Source of the DNA: Planktothrix sp. FACHB-1365
GTDB taxonomy: Bacteria; Cyanobacteriota; Cyanobacteriia; Cyanobacteriales; Microcoleaceae
Direction: 5' to 3'
Assembly (NCBI RefSeq): GCF_014697575.1
Contig: NZ_JACJSC010000001.1
Location: 62,001 to 126,000, forward strand
Length of the DNA: 64,000 nucleotides
A program made the position numbers and the translations under genes. Shown piece after piece: positions 29,290 through 37,674 of the stretch. The notes beneath the pieces were generated by a model. It was not told the DNA's origin and ran no database searches. It was given only the letters and a program-made list of their open reading frames with translations. The first letter of the stretch is position 1. The number at the start of each line of letters is the position of its first letter.

Positions 29290-29658
29290 ATGACTACAGT
29301 CATGATTGTCGATGATAGCATCTCCCTCCGAGAGATGATTGCCGAGATGTTGCGAAAAAGCGGTGTGGAGGTGATCTCAGCAGAAAATGGTGAGGATGCC
29401 TTAAAAAAAATTGAAGATATCAACCATCTGGATTTAGTGGTGTTAGATATTGTGATGCCTAAAATGAATGGCTATGAACTCTGCCGTCATATTAAAAAAC
29501 ACCCCAAAACCCAGAATGTTCCTGTGGTCATGTGTTCGAGTAAAAGCGAGGAATTTGATCGCTACTGGGGGATTAAACAAGGGGCCGATGCCTATATCTC
29601 GAAACCTTTCCATCCCCAAGAACTCATGAGTACAATCAAACAACTTCTACGCAAGTAA
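29290..29658 (+). CDS. Single-domain response regulator (CheY/PilH-like)
   Basis: The 122-residue protein is a lone receiver domain. The acidic pair VDDS, the phosphoacceptor region LDLVVLDIVMPKMNG (Asp in the LDI stretch), the serine of VVMCSSK and the ISKPF lysine are all present, so it should be phosphorylated. It has no output domain. Such proteins work in pilus motility or chemotaxis-like pathways in cyanobacteria, but no partner kinase is adjacent. A hairpin follows at 29666. Confidence 0.92.
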   Translation: MTTVMIVDDSISLREMIAEMLRKSGVEVISAENGEDALKKIEDINHLDLVVLDIVMPKMNGYELCRHIKKHPKTQNVPVVMCSSKSEEFDRYWGIKQGADAYISKPFHPQELMSTIKQLLRK

Positions 29659-29665
29659 GGGGTTA

Positions 29666-29686
29666 TCTCAACACTGACTGTTGAGA
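29666..29686 (+). terminator. Possible terminator hairpin after the response regulator
   Basis: TCTCAACA (29666-29673) pairs with TGTTGAGA (29679-29686) around a 5-nt loop, 7 bp past the stop codon. There is no T-run, so intrinsic termination would be weak. Confidence 0.4.
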
Positions 29687-29850
29687 GGGGCTGTGGGCCT
29701 CACGCGGTGACAACCCCGTCAAAAACCCTGGCTAGAGGAAATGGAGCCAAATTGCGGTCAAAAAAGATGGGGTAGTATTCGGGAAAAAGCCCCATCAAGT
29801 CAAAATCAGTCCTCAATTTTATCAGTTCCATTTGGAACCTAAAGCGATGA

Positions 29851-31731
29851 CTACAGATTGGGTAAATACGGTTGCAAGGCGTCTTTAGTAACCGCAATAT
29901 TACAAGCTAACGCAATTTGTTCTTTTTCAATAATGCCAACAACTTGACGGGGCTGTTCACGAGTCACAACGGGTAACTGGGGTAAATCTCGCGCGGCCAT
30001 GCGTTCTAAAGCTGCTTTTACAGGTTCATCTTCATAGGCGCAGAGGATTTCGGTTGTACAAACGGCCTTTAAGTTTTGCTGTCCTAACGCTAAAGATTCC
30101 TCCTGATTTGTGGCTTGAAAAATTGACCGACGGATATCTGTAACCGTTACTAATCCCGCTAATTGAGAGGTTTCATCTAAGATTAAAGCCGTATGACAAT
30201 TGAGACGTACCATCACCGCACCCGCCTCTAAAATAGGCATTGAACAAGGAAGAGTTAAATAAGATTGACCCATGACTTCAGAAATCCGAATGGTTTGTAA
30301 GACTTCTAACTCATTGGGTCGTTCTAAATAAACCCCCATTTGTTGTAAATTTAATCCCGAATCTGATTGATTAGATTGCACCACATCGACAATTAAAACA
30401 CTCACGCCCACCGCCGCCATTAACGGTAAAATAATTAAATAATTTTGTGTCATTTCAAATAACAATAAAATCGCCGTTAATGGTGCTCGCACACTTGCCG
30501 CTAATACGGCCGCCATTCCCACCATTGCATAAGCGGCTGGGGGTGCAATATCGGGTAAAAAGGGGTGTAATAAACCGGCTAAGGCTTGTCCATAGGTCGC
30601 GCCTAATGTTGCTCCAATAAACATCGCTGGCGCAAAAATTCCCCCGACTAATCCACTCCCTAAACTGACAGAAGTGGCAATAATTTTCAGAATTAATAAA
30701 ATCATTAATAAATCTAAAGAAAATTGCCCTTCCTCTAATAAAGCTTGAATGGTTCCATAACCAGGCCCTAGAATATGGGGAAATTGAATCGCAATCATCC
30801 CGACAAATAATCCCCCTAACATCGGATGAACGGTGCGAGGAATTTTAGTTAAAAATAGGAAAGCGGGAATTTCGCCTCGAAAACAACGTTGAGAAAATTT
30901 AATCGCTTGGGTATAAGCTAAGGAAACAAAACTGGCTAAACATCCTAATCCTAAATAAAGTAATAATTCCCAATTGCTTCGGACTTCATAAATGGGAGGA
31001 GAAAAAGCTGGATGGTCACCCAAAACAATCCGAGCAACCACAGAAGAAACCACCGAAGCTAATAAGACTAAACCGACACCTGAAGCCGCAAAACTTGTGC
31101 CTAAAATCACTTCTAAGGCAAAGAAAACTCCCGCAATGGGGGCATTAAATCCCGCAGCTAATCCGGCGGCGGCTCCGGCTCCTAATAATAAGCGATAACG
31201 TTCTTTTGAAACTTGAAAAATTTGTCCTAAAATTGCCCCTAAATTCGCCCCTACTTCCACACTCGGCCCTTCCGGCCCCAAGGAAGCTCCTGAACCTAAC
31301 GAAATCGCCGCCGCTAATAGTTTAATAAAGGGTCTTAAGGGGGAAATAATTTGGATTCTTTGGGTATTAATTAACGAAGAAATACCCTCGCCAAAAAATT
31401 CTTGATAACGACAGCGAATTAACCCCACAATTAAGCCGCCTAGGGGTGGAATTAAAGCAATTGTCCATAAACCCAAAGGCATCATTAACCCCATAAAATC
31501 TTCTAGGGTTAACCGTTGAAATAGTTCCACTAATTTGTGGAACAAAACCATAACTAATCCCGTTCCCCCGCCAATTAAGAGGGCAAACATTAAAATTAAA
31601 AATTGCGGGGGGGGCTGTAAACGGTTTAAGAGGCTGGTTAGGCGGTCAGAAACAGAAACAGAGGCGAGTTCAGTTTGCTGCGGGAGGACGCCCTCATTAT
31701 TGGGCAGAGTAGTCGTCATTGATAGACCCAC
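29851..31731 (-). CDS. ClC-family chloride channel/transporter with two CBS domains
   Basis: The 626-residue protein has the ClC membrane core (about residues 35-450) with FFGEGISSL, SLGPEGPSVEVGANLGA (the gating glutamate is present) and GSGLVGGIFAPAMFIGATLG. Two CBS domains occupy roughly residues 480-620 and probably bind a nucleotide. The presence of the gating glutamate allows either a channel or a chloride/proton exchanger. The start may be 31731 or the in-frame ATG at 31719. It is convergent with the response regulator gene. Confidence 0.92.
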   Translation of the reverse strand: MGLSMTTTLPNNEGVLPQQTELASVSVSDRLTSLLNRLQPPPQFLILMFALLIGGGTGLVMVLFHKLVELFQRLTLEDFMGLMMPLGLWTIALIPPLGGLIVGLIRCRYQEFFGEGISSLINTQRIQIISPLRPFIKLLAAAISLGSGASLGPEGPSVEVGANLGAILGQIFQVSKERYRLLLGAGAAAGLAAGFNAPIAGVFFALEVILGTSFAASGVGLVLLASVVSSVVARIVLGDHPAFSPPIYEVRSNWELLLYLGLGCLASFVSLAYTQAIKFSQRCFRGEIPAFLFLTKIPRTVHPMLGGLFVGMIAIQFPHILGPGYGTIQALLEEGQFSLDLLMILLILKIIATSVSLGSGLVGGIFAPAMFIGATLGATYGQALAGLLHPFLPDIAPPAAYAMVGMAAVLAASVRAPLTAILLLFEMTQNYLIILPLMAAVGVSVLIVDVVQSNQSDSGLNLQQMGVYLERPNELEVLQTIRISEVMGQSYLTLPCSMPILEAGAVMVRLNCHTALILDETSQLAGLVTVTDIRRSIFQATNQEESLALGQQNLKAVCTTEILCAYEDEPVKAALERMAARDLPQLPVVTREQPRQVVGIIEKEQIALACNIAVTKDALQPYLPNL

Positions 31732-32040
31732 AATTATAATAATCTTTATAAAAGTTAAAACAAGTTCTAACGTTTGGGAGCATTAAAACCCAAAGAGGGT
31801 ACTCATCCATAAAGGACAGGGACTCCAAATTTCATCGATTGGATACCCAAGACCATACAGAAAGGACATTCGCTACGGCGTCCGACCTGATGCTGATACC
31901 CGTCTTAGGCTTCTAATCTTAGTTATTCCAACTTGATCACTGATCACCCGTTTGAGGGGAAGGAAAAATCAAACACTCCTCTTCCTTCCTCTCTTTCAGT
32001 CCCAACGATCAGTTCTCAGTTGGACTTGACAAAGTTTGCA
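31732..32040. other. Upstream intergenic region, no gene seen
   Basis: This is the left part of the 512-bp gap between the divergent ClC and hsp20 genes. No reading frame, RNA or repeat was recognised. It presumably holds the ClC promoter. Confidence 0.4.
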
Positions 32041-32067
32041 ATATCGTTCGGTTAACCGAGACGATAT
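32041..32067. promoter_or_regulatory. 27-bp palindrome upstream of hsp20 (candidate operator)
   Basis: ATATCGT (32041-32047) and ACGATAT (32061-32067) flank the perfect inner palindrome CGGTTAACCG (32049-32058). The two halves match except for one extra base. It lies about 180 bp upstream of hsp20 in a non-coding region. It is not the CIRCE element (TTAGCACTC-N9-GAGTGCTAA) of HrcA. Its role is unknown. Confidence 0.55.
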
Positions 32068-32223
32068 CTGCTTAAAGTTGCCAACACTTGCTGAATTTTG
32101 TCTTGAGTACGGCTATTTCCCGTTTTTGATTCGTTAAAACCGAATTATCCCGGCGGCCGAATTCATTATCTTAGAATCAAAAGGCTGTAATCAAGCCTAT
32201 ATAAATAGTGTATCAAATAAAAG

Positions 32224-32240
32224 CGTTAATGGAGGTAACG
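32224..32240 (+). promoter_or_regulatory. Small hairpin presenting the hsp20 ribosome-binding site
   Basis: CGTTA (32224-32228) can pair with TAACG (32236-32240), placing ATGGAGG with the GGAGG ribosome-binding site in the loop. The start codon is at 32244. Small cyanobacterial heat-shock genes can use RNA thermometers in the 5' leader, but there the site is usually paired, so this is only suggestive. Confidence 0.35.
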
Positions 32241-32243
32241 ATT

Positions 32244-32678
32244 ATGCCGTTAGTCCGTTGGCAACCGTTCCAAGAAATTGATTCTCTGCAACGAGAAATG
32301 AATCGTTTGTTTGATAGTTTAGCCCTGCCCACCGAAAAAATGGGAATGTCCATCTTTCCTCCGGCGGAACTCCACGAAACACCCGATGCGGTTATCCTGA
32401 AACTGGAAGTTCCGGGCATAGACTCTAAAGATTTAGACATCCAAGTCAGTGCTGATGCGGTGGCGATTACGGGGGAACGAAAATCACAAATCCAAACGGA
32501 AGAAAAAGGCGTAACTCGAAGTGAATTCCATTATGGAAAATTCCACCGTGTGATTCCACTTCCGACTCGGATTCAAAACACCCAAGTTCAAGCTGACTAT
32601 CAAGATGGAATTCTCAGCCTAACCTTACCGAAAGCAGAAGAAGAGAAAAACAAAGTCGTTAAGGTTACCTTAAATTAA
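32244..32678 (+). CDS. hspA: Small heat-shock protein, Hsp20 family
   Basis: This is an alpha-crystallin-type holdase chaperone that binds unfolding proteins and, in cyanobacteria, also associates with thylakoid membranes. From ATG 32244 it has 144 residues. It opens with MPLVRWQPFQEIDSLQREM and ends its crystallin domain with DGILSLTLPKAEE. The ATG is chosen because GGAGG lies 8 bases before it; an upstream GTG at 32208 would add 12 atypical residues. The htrA-like protease gene follows on the same strand, giving a protein quality-control pair. Confidence 0.95.
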   Translation: MPLVRWQPFQEIDSLQREMNRLFDSLALPTEKMGMSIFPPAELHETPDAVILKLEVPGIDSKDLDIQVSADAVAITGERKSQIQTEEKGVTRSEFHYGKFHRVIPLPTRIQNTQVQADYQDGILSLTLPKAEEEKNKVVKVTLN

Positions 32679-32926
32679 TCGAGGATTCAAGGATTAGTAA
32701 TTGTTTAAGGTTTGGCTGGAATTAAGGACAAACAAAAAAGTCGGTAATCTCCGTCGAAATTTAAACGAGATTCGACTATAATAAAAAACAGGAAAGCGGA
32801 TTTATGGAAATATTTCCGCTTTTCTTGATCTAAAGTACAATCCTAAATTTGAGGATAATAACATTGAATCCAAATGAATCAGAGTCCCAGTCTAAACCTT
32901 CAATTGAGATCGTGGAGGATGAATTT

Positions 32927-34147
32927 ATGGCAAAATCCCAGCCCCAAAATAAAACATTTGATCAGATAATTCGTTATCTTTTTGTTGCTGTTTTAAGTGT
33001 TGTGTTAACCGTAACCAGCTTACAATTTTTTCCCAATTTTTTAGGAACTTCTGCCCAAGCTGAACCTATACAAACCGCAACTCAACCCCAACCTGTGGCT
33101 GCGGTTCCTAACCCGAATTCTGCCAGAAATTTTGTTTCGGCTGCGGTAAATCGAGTCGGGCCAGCCGTGGTTAGAATTGATACAGAACGCACCATTTCTG
33201 CCAATATTCCTGATCCTTTTTTTGATGATCCTTTTTTCCGGCGTTTCTTTGGGGAAGGAATGCCTCAAATGCCCCAAGAATATCAACAACGGGGACAAGG
33301 TTCGGGGTTTATTGTTGATAGTAGTGGGATTATTTTAACTAATTCCCATGTCATTAAAGGCGCGGATAAAGTTACCGTTACCCTTAAAGATGGTCGTCAA
33401 TTTCAAGGGGAAGTTCGAGGCAGTGATGACCCTTCTGATTTAGCCGTTATTAAAATTAATGGGAATAATTTACCCGTTGCTCCCTTGGGGAATTCCAGTG
33501 AAGTTGAAGTGGGAGATTGGGCGATCGCATTAGGAAATCCGTTAGGATTAGATAATACCGTTACCTTGGGAATTGTTAGTACCTTAAATCGACCCAGTTC
33601 TCAAGTCGGAATTCCTGATAAACGATTAGATTTTATTCAAACTGATGCGGCTATTAATCCAGGGAATTCTGGGGGGCCGTTATTAAATGATAGAGGGGAA
33701 GTCATTGGCATTAATACCGCTATTCGCGCTGATGGTCAAGGGATTGGATTTGCCATTCCCATTGATGCCGCTAAAAGCATTCAAGCCGCGTTAGTGCGAG
33801 GGGAAAAAATTGCTCATCCTTATATTGGCATTCGCATGGCAACCTTAACGGCTGATATGGCAAAAAAACTCAATCAAGACCCCAATTCTTTAATGTTAAT
33901 TCCCGAAGTCAATGGGGTATTAGTCGTCCAAATTATGCCTAATAGTCCAGCCGCAAATATGGGTTTGCGTCGGGGGGATGTGATTACAGAAATTGATGGA
34001 CAAGCCATTACCAGTGCTGACCAATTACAGCGTTTAGTTGAAAAAAGCAAAATTGGTCAACCCCTAAAAATCACGCTCCATCGTGGACAAAAAATCGAAC
34101 AAATTTCAGTGCGTCCGGGTCAATTGAATGAAGAAGCACTGCGATAA
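32927..34147 (+). CDS. HtrA/Deg-type serine protease with PDZ domain
   Basis: From ATG 32927 the protein has 406 residues. It has an N-terminal membrane anchor or signal (about residues 17-40), a trypsin-like domain with the triad in LTNSHVIKGAD (His), DPSDLAVIKI (Asp) and GNSGGPLL (Ser), and one C-terminal PDZ domain (from about residue 300). It belongs with the cyanobacterial HhoA/HhoB/HtrA periplasmic proteases that degrade damaged proteins. The start follows GGAGG by about 9 bases; a TTG at 32849 extends the frame but lacks support. Confidence 0.93.
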   Translation: MAKSQPQNKTFDQIIRYLFVAVLSVVLTVTSLQFFPNFLGTSAQAEPIQTATQPQPVAAVPNPNSARNFVSAAVNRVGPAVVRIDTERTISANIPDPFFDDPFFRRFFGEGMPQMPQEYQQRGQGSGFIVDSSGIILTNSHVIKGADKVTVTLKDGRQFQGEVRGSDDPSDLAVIKINGNNLPVAPLGNSSEVEVGDWAIALGNPLGLDNTVTLGIVSTLNRPSSQVGIPDKRLDFIQTDAAINPGNSGGPLLNDRGEVIGINTAIRADGQGIGFAIPIDAAKSIQAALVRGEKIAHPYIGIRMATLTADMAKKLNQDPNSLMLIPEVNGVLVVQIMPNSPAANMGLRRGDVITEIDGQAITSADQLQRLVEKSKIGQPLKITLHRGQKIEQISVRPGQLNEEALR

Positions 34148-34210
34148 ACTGTCGGCTTTACCCCCAAAATTTAGGAATTGAAGACAGGTATCGCCTATCC
34201 TACAGAAAAA

Positions 34211-34250
34211 AATGCACCCTTCCTGAATACAGTTGCAGGAAGAGTGCATT
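34211..34250 (+). terminator. Strong hairpin after the htrA-like gene
   Basis: AATGCACCCTTCCTG (34211-34225) pairs with CAGGAAGAGTGCATT (34236-34250), 14 of 15 positions, around a 10-nt loop. It is 64 bp past the protease stop codon. No long T-run follows, so it may be a terminator or an mRNA-protecting hairpin. The remaining 34251-34598 stretch shows no gene and should hold the promoter of the riboswitch transcript. Confidence 0.55.
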
Positions 34251-34600
34251 TGTCAGGAGAAAACCTTAAAATAATTAATAAAAATTTAAACAATCAAGAA
34301 AGTTCAAGTTAATAGCTTAGACCCGAATTAACTTGATCATTGATGAAATCTAACTCTGAGGCTTTTCTGGGTTTCGCAGCAGCATTCTTCTTCAGTTTGT
34401 CTATTAGCAAAGCCGATCTATCTAATTATAATCAATTTATTCCGTTTTGAACCAGAAGATGGAACCCAAGACAGATGCAACGGTAAAGATAGGTTAAGAA
34501 AAAAGACGAATCAAAAAACGTATAAGAATTATGTAAAAGTAGCATAAGCTAATTTGATATTAATCGGTTTTGGCGCTAAAATCAAAGAGAGTAGTGAAAT

Positions 34601-34688
34601 CGTTCATCTTTTGGTAGTCTTCTAATCCTCGAATACCAAAAAGACTACTAGAAGACGGAAGTAGGGAGTTCTCCCGAAGGAACGCGCC
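34601..34688 (+). promoter_or_regulatory. Glutamine riboswitch (glnA / Downstream-peptide type)
   Basis: The conserved core is clear: CGTTC at 34601-34605, GGAAGTAGGG from 34657, and CCGAAGGAACGCGCC at 34674-34688. P1 pairs CGTTC with GAACG (34680-34684). P2 is a 15-bp stem with two wobbles (34607-34621 with 34641-34655). P3 pairs GGGA with TCCC around a GTTC loop (34664-34675). This matches the cyanobacterial glutamine-binding RNAs of the glnA and Downstream-peptide families. It leads directly to a 64-codon gene, the arrangement that gave the latter family its name. Confidence 0.92.
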
Positions 34689-34718
34689 TGTTTTCACTGC
34701 GAGTTGAAACAGGAGGCG
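34687..34718 (+). promoter_or_regulatory. Candidate ribosome-site-sequestering hairpin of the riboswitch
   Basis: CCTGTTT (34687-34693) pairs with AAACAGG (34707-34713), and the latter overlaps the AGGAGG ribosome-binding site (34711-34716) of the peptide gene. This could be the expression platform, hiding or exposing the site depending on glutamine. The mechanism is inferred from base pairing only. Confidence 0.5.
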
Positions 34719-34725
34719 AAAAACC

Positions 34726-34920
34726 ATGACTTTGAGTAAAGAACGTGTGCGCGAAACTTCCGCATCGGATATTCCGACCAGTGAAAGTTTCGATTTCGAT
34801 TTGTGGGCAATAAAAGTGAAACGTCAGCTAATTGCGGCTCTCAATCACCAACTGGCTCCCGAACTTTCTCAGAACGACGCTCAAACAACCCCTTCCCAAT
34901 TATCAGGAATTAAAGGTTGA
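34726..34920 (+). CDS. Riboswitch-controlled small peptide (downstream peptide)
   Basis: The 64-residue protein starts at ATG 34726 with AGGAGG ten bases before it. Residues 20-42 contain the block ESFDFDLWAIKVKRQLIAAL, which looks like a short acidic-aromatic motif followed by a basic helix. The rest is polar and likely disordered. It has no signal or membrane segment. By position it belongs to the short proteins under cyanobacterial glutamine riboswitches. The known members include glutamine synthetase inactivating factors (GifB/IF17), but this sequence does not look like IF7 or IF17. It probably interacts with a nitrogen-metabolism protein; the partner is unknown. Confidence 0.88.
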   Translation: MTLSKERVRETSASDIPTSESFDFDLWAIKVKRQLIAALNHQLAPELSQNDAQTTPSQLSGIKG

Positions 34921-34982
34921 GGAAAATAGCTAATCCCAATTAATCGGGTTTTATCCTATTTTCTAATTCAATAATATTATTT

Positions 34983-35010
34983 GTAGGGGCGACTCATTTG
35001 TCGCCCTTAC
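34983..35010. repeat. GTAGGGGCGAC-type hairpin between convergent genes
   Basis: GTAGGGGCGAC (34983-34993) pairs with GTCGCCCTTAC (35000-35010), with one wobble. It resembles the hairpins at 20524 and 27252 and again lies at gene 3' ends. Confidence 0.75.
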
Positions 35011-35025
35011 CTGTATTGAGACTGG

Positions 35026-35925
35026 CTATTTAGAAACCGGGTTGCTGAGGTTTTTTTTGAGTTCTGAAGTCAGAAATTGTTCGACGGTTTGCCAATATTG
35101 TTCCCCTCCCACCTGTCTAACATTATTATGACCTGCACCGGAAACAATTAACAGTTGTTTGGGTTCTATTGCGGCGGTGAATAAAGCTTCAGTCATAGAC
35201 TGAGGAATTAACTCATCTTCTGTTCCATGAGTAAATAATATTGGCATTTTTAAAAGGGGAACTTTAGCCAGAGAATCAAATCGTTGAGTTAAAATTAAAT
35301 TAATCGGAAACATCCAATATTTCTTTTTATAATTAACCATTTGTTGAATATTAGTAAAAGAGCTTTCAATAATTAATCCAGCTATTTCAGGATGGTTTAA
35401 AGCTAAATTAATCGCGATCGCTCCTCCTAAAGAATGACCAAAAACATAAATATTATGGGGATTGATTTGACGTTTATTTACTAAATAGTTCCAAGCCGCT
35501 TCTACATCCTCATAAACGTTTTTTTCAGAAGGAAAGCGGTTTGTACTGCGTCCATAGCCTCGATATTCTACTAATAAAACCGATAATCCCATTTGGTTAA
35601 ATTGTTGAGCATAACCCACATTTGCTCCAATATTATTGCGGTTTCCATGTAAATCAATAATCACTTTTTCGGAATTAAATTTACTAGGAACCCACCAGCA
35701 ATGTACTGTTTCTACTTTTCCAGAAGGGATAGGAATTTTTAACTCAATATTTTCATACGCTAAACCCACATCATCCGGGGTGATGGAAATCAGACGAGAG
35801 GGAAAAAAAATAAATCGAGTTTGTCGTAAAAACAGGAATAAACAAGCACAAAAATAGGCGATCGCACCAATAGCTAAAACAATTAATCCTAATTTAAACA
35901 GAGCCGTTAAAATAATATTTAACAT
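35026..35925 (-). CDS. Alpha/beta hydrolase, membrane-anchored
   Basis: The 299-residue protein has an N-terminal hydrophobic segment (about residues 8-34), then an alpha/beta-hydrolase core. The nucleophile elbow is FGHSLGGAIA, the acid lies in THGTEDELIP, and the histidine in VSGAGHNNV. These match the DUF/BEM46-like serine hydrolases. The substrate is unknown. The 3' end of the gene includes an AGAAACCGGGTT sequence (about 35032-35043) shared with the palindromic repeat family. Confidence 0.88.
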   Translation of the reverse strand: MLNIILTALFKLGLIVLAIGAIAYFCACLFLFLRQTRFIFFPSRLISITPDDVGLAYENIELKIPIPSGKVETVHCWWVPSKFNSEKVIIDLHGNRNNIGANVGYAQQFNQMGLSVLLVEYRGYGRSTNRFPSEKNVYEDVEAAWNYLVNKRQINPHNIYVFGHSLGGAIAINLALNHPEIAGLIIESSFTNIQQMVNYKKKYWMFPINLILTQRFDSLAKVPLLKMPILFTHGTEDELIPQSMTEALFTAAIEPKQLLIVSGAGHNNVRQVGGEQYWQTVEQFLTSELKKNLSNPVSK

Positions 35926-36528
35926 CGTTTTATCCCCTCAGCTTTTAATTAAATTTTCTTCTTTAAATCTCTATTTCCTGTCTTAAAAAAGCAAGGTTAA
36001 AAAGATAAAAGAAAACTTCCTTTCCACACAACTTTATTCTTTACGGTTTAAATCAACTCATTTCCGTTTAATTTCAGGAAATTTTCTACACTGATCTACC
36101 CAGGGTTATCCGTTTCTATAATGATATCATGACAAGACAGAGTATCAACGATATTGTGTAGTAAATTGGGGTCAAATTTAAGGACAATATATCTTTTGTT
36201 GCTATAGCGGTGACTCCCCGAGAAGTAGAATAAGAAAAGAAACAGATTGAATAGCTAAAAAGCATGCAGAGTAAGCTGTTCAGCATTTTAGGTTTAATCA
36301 AGTCGAGCGACTTATCCCCATTGCTGTCACTCTCCGAAAATCTTTGCCATTTCTAAACTCCAGAGCTTTTGTATAGGAAGCAAGTACCCCTAGTTTGGAA
36401 TAATAACTTTTATAACTTTTGTGGGTTTTGTAGTCGTATGAGGTAGTATTGATTCTACAGAAGACAATCTTCTTTCTAAACCTACATTACTTGATTATAG
36501 CTCAACTTGTATTGAAGATTTAAGATTT
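35926..36528. other. 603-bp intergenic region, nothing recognised
   Basis: This AT-rich gap separates divergent genes. A 61-codon hydrophobic frame on the minus strand (36116-36301) has no ribosome-binding site and looks like chance. No RNA, repeat or transposase remnant could be supported. Confidence 0.45.
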
Positions 36529-37662
36529 ATGTTACTGAGTGTCCGTCACAAGTTTAAGTACCTTGTTCATCGTTGGAAAAAATTGAATTTCGTGAGATTA
36601 TTATTAATTGGTTTTATATCATTCCTCTTGACGTCTGTATTGCTCTATCAAATCGCACCTGCACCTGAAATCCCAATCATCAGCGAAAAATTTAGGAAAT
36701 TTGAAGAACATAAAAACGACTACAATACGCTTTTTTTTGGCTCAAGCCGAATTTATCGTCATATTATTCCTCGTGTTTTTGATCGGCAAATGGCATCTAA
36801 AGGGTATAATATTAAATCCTATAATTTAGGAGTTTCCGGCATGAATTTTGCAGAAACCTATTTTTTTATTCAAAAAATTTTAGAAACTAAACCCCTGAAG
36901 GTTAAATGGGTTTTTATAGAAAGTCCTGATTTTGATTTGAATATTGCCGATGAAAATTTAAAAACAGATCGAGTGATCTATTGGCATACAATGGAACATA
37001 CTTTATGGATATATCAGTTCATTTTAGAATCCGATGTTACCCTGACAAGGAAATTATTTCTGCTCGGAGAACACACAATTCCTTTAATCTATCATATATT
37101 TAATATTAGTCAAGCTGATCCCCTAATCCGCAGCTTTATCTTCAGTCAACCCGATCAAAATCCTTATTTAATTCGAGAAAGAGATCGGAGAGATTATAGC
37201 TCTCCAGGTGAAGATGGATATTTAGCTTTAGATGATGAAGATCCAACATATACTCAATTTACCCAGCGAAATCAAGATTACTTATCTAATCTCGAATCTT
37301 ACCAAGAAAAAGTCTTAAAATTAATTGAAAATCAAAAAAACAGTAATCATCGAACTTTCCTTAAACCTCTTGAACTTAGAACGATAAAAGAAATAACCCA
37401 ACTTATTATAAAAATGGATGCCCAACCGATTTTAATCCTTAATCCTATTTTATCCAATCAAAGTCAATTGGTTATCGCTTCCAAAGGGGGACAAATTTTC
37501 CCATTAATTTCTTTTAATGATCCGATAAAATATCCTGAACTCTATGACCCTAAGAATCGATTTGATAGTGATCATCTTAATAAAGCAGGATCGCAAAAAT
37601 TTACTAAACTTCTGGCTGATCAATTTGCTACCTATCTCAATTCAAAAAATATTAACCCTTAA
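36529..37662 (+). CDS. SGNH-like membrane-anchored protein, partner of MBOAT
   Basis: The 377-residue protein has one N-terminal membrane helix (about residues 23-45) and an extracytoplasmic domain. The block LFFGSSRIYRHI resembles the first SGNH-hydrolase block with the catalytic serine, and DSDHLNKAGSQKF near the end has the Asp-x-x-His block. This layout is like AlgJ/AlgX-type partners that move acyl groups onto surface polysaccharides. It ends 12 bp before the MBOAT gene, which supports a joint function. Overall similarity to known families is low. Confidence 0.75.
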   Translation: MLLSVRHKFKYLVHRWKKLNFVRLLLIGFISFLLTSVLLYQIAPAPEIPIISEKFRKFEEHKNDYNTLFFGSSRIYRHIIPRVFDRQMASKGYNIKSYNLGVSGMNFAETYFFIQKILETKPLKVKWVFIESPDFDLNIADENLKTDRVIYWHTMEHTLWIYQFILESDVTLTRKLFLLGEHTIPLIYHIFNISQADPLIRSFIFSQPDQNPYLIRERDRRDYSSPGEDGYLALDDEDPTYTQFTQRNQDYLSNLESYQEKVLKLIENQKNSNHRTFLKPLELRTIKEITQLIIKMDAQPILILNPILSNQSQLVIASKGGQIFPLISFNDPIKYPELYDPKNRFDSDHLNKAGSQKFTKLLADQFATYLNSKNINP

Positions 37663-37674
37663 AATTAAAAGGCT

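Noticed and set aside
29700-29897. 65-codon minus-strand frame at the end of the ClC gene
   Set aside because: Overlaps the ClC coding end in another frame and has no features of a protein family.
32849-32926. TTG-started extension of the HtrA-like protease
   Set aside because: The ATG at 32927 has a proper ribosome site and a normal N-terminus.
36116-36301. 61-codon hydrophobic frame on the minus strand
   Set aside because: No ribosome-binding site, AT-rich, no recognisable pattern.
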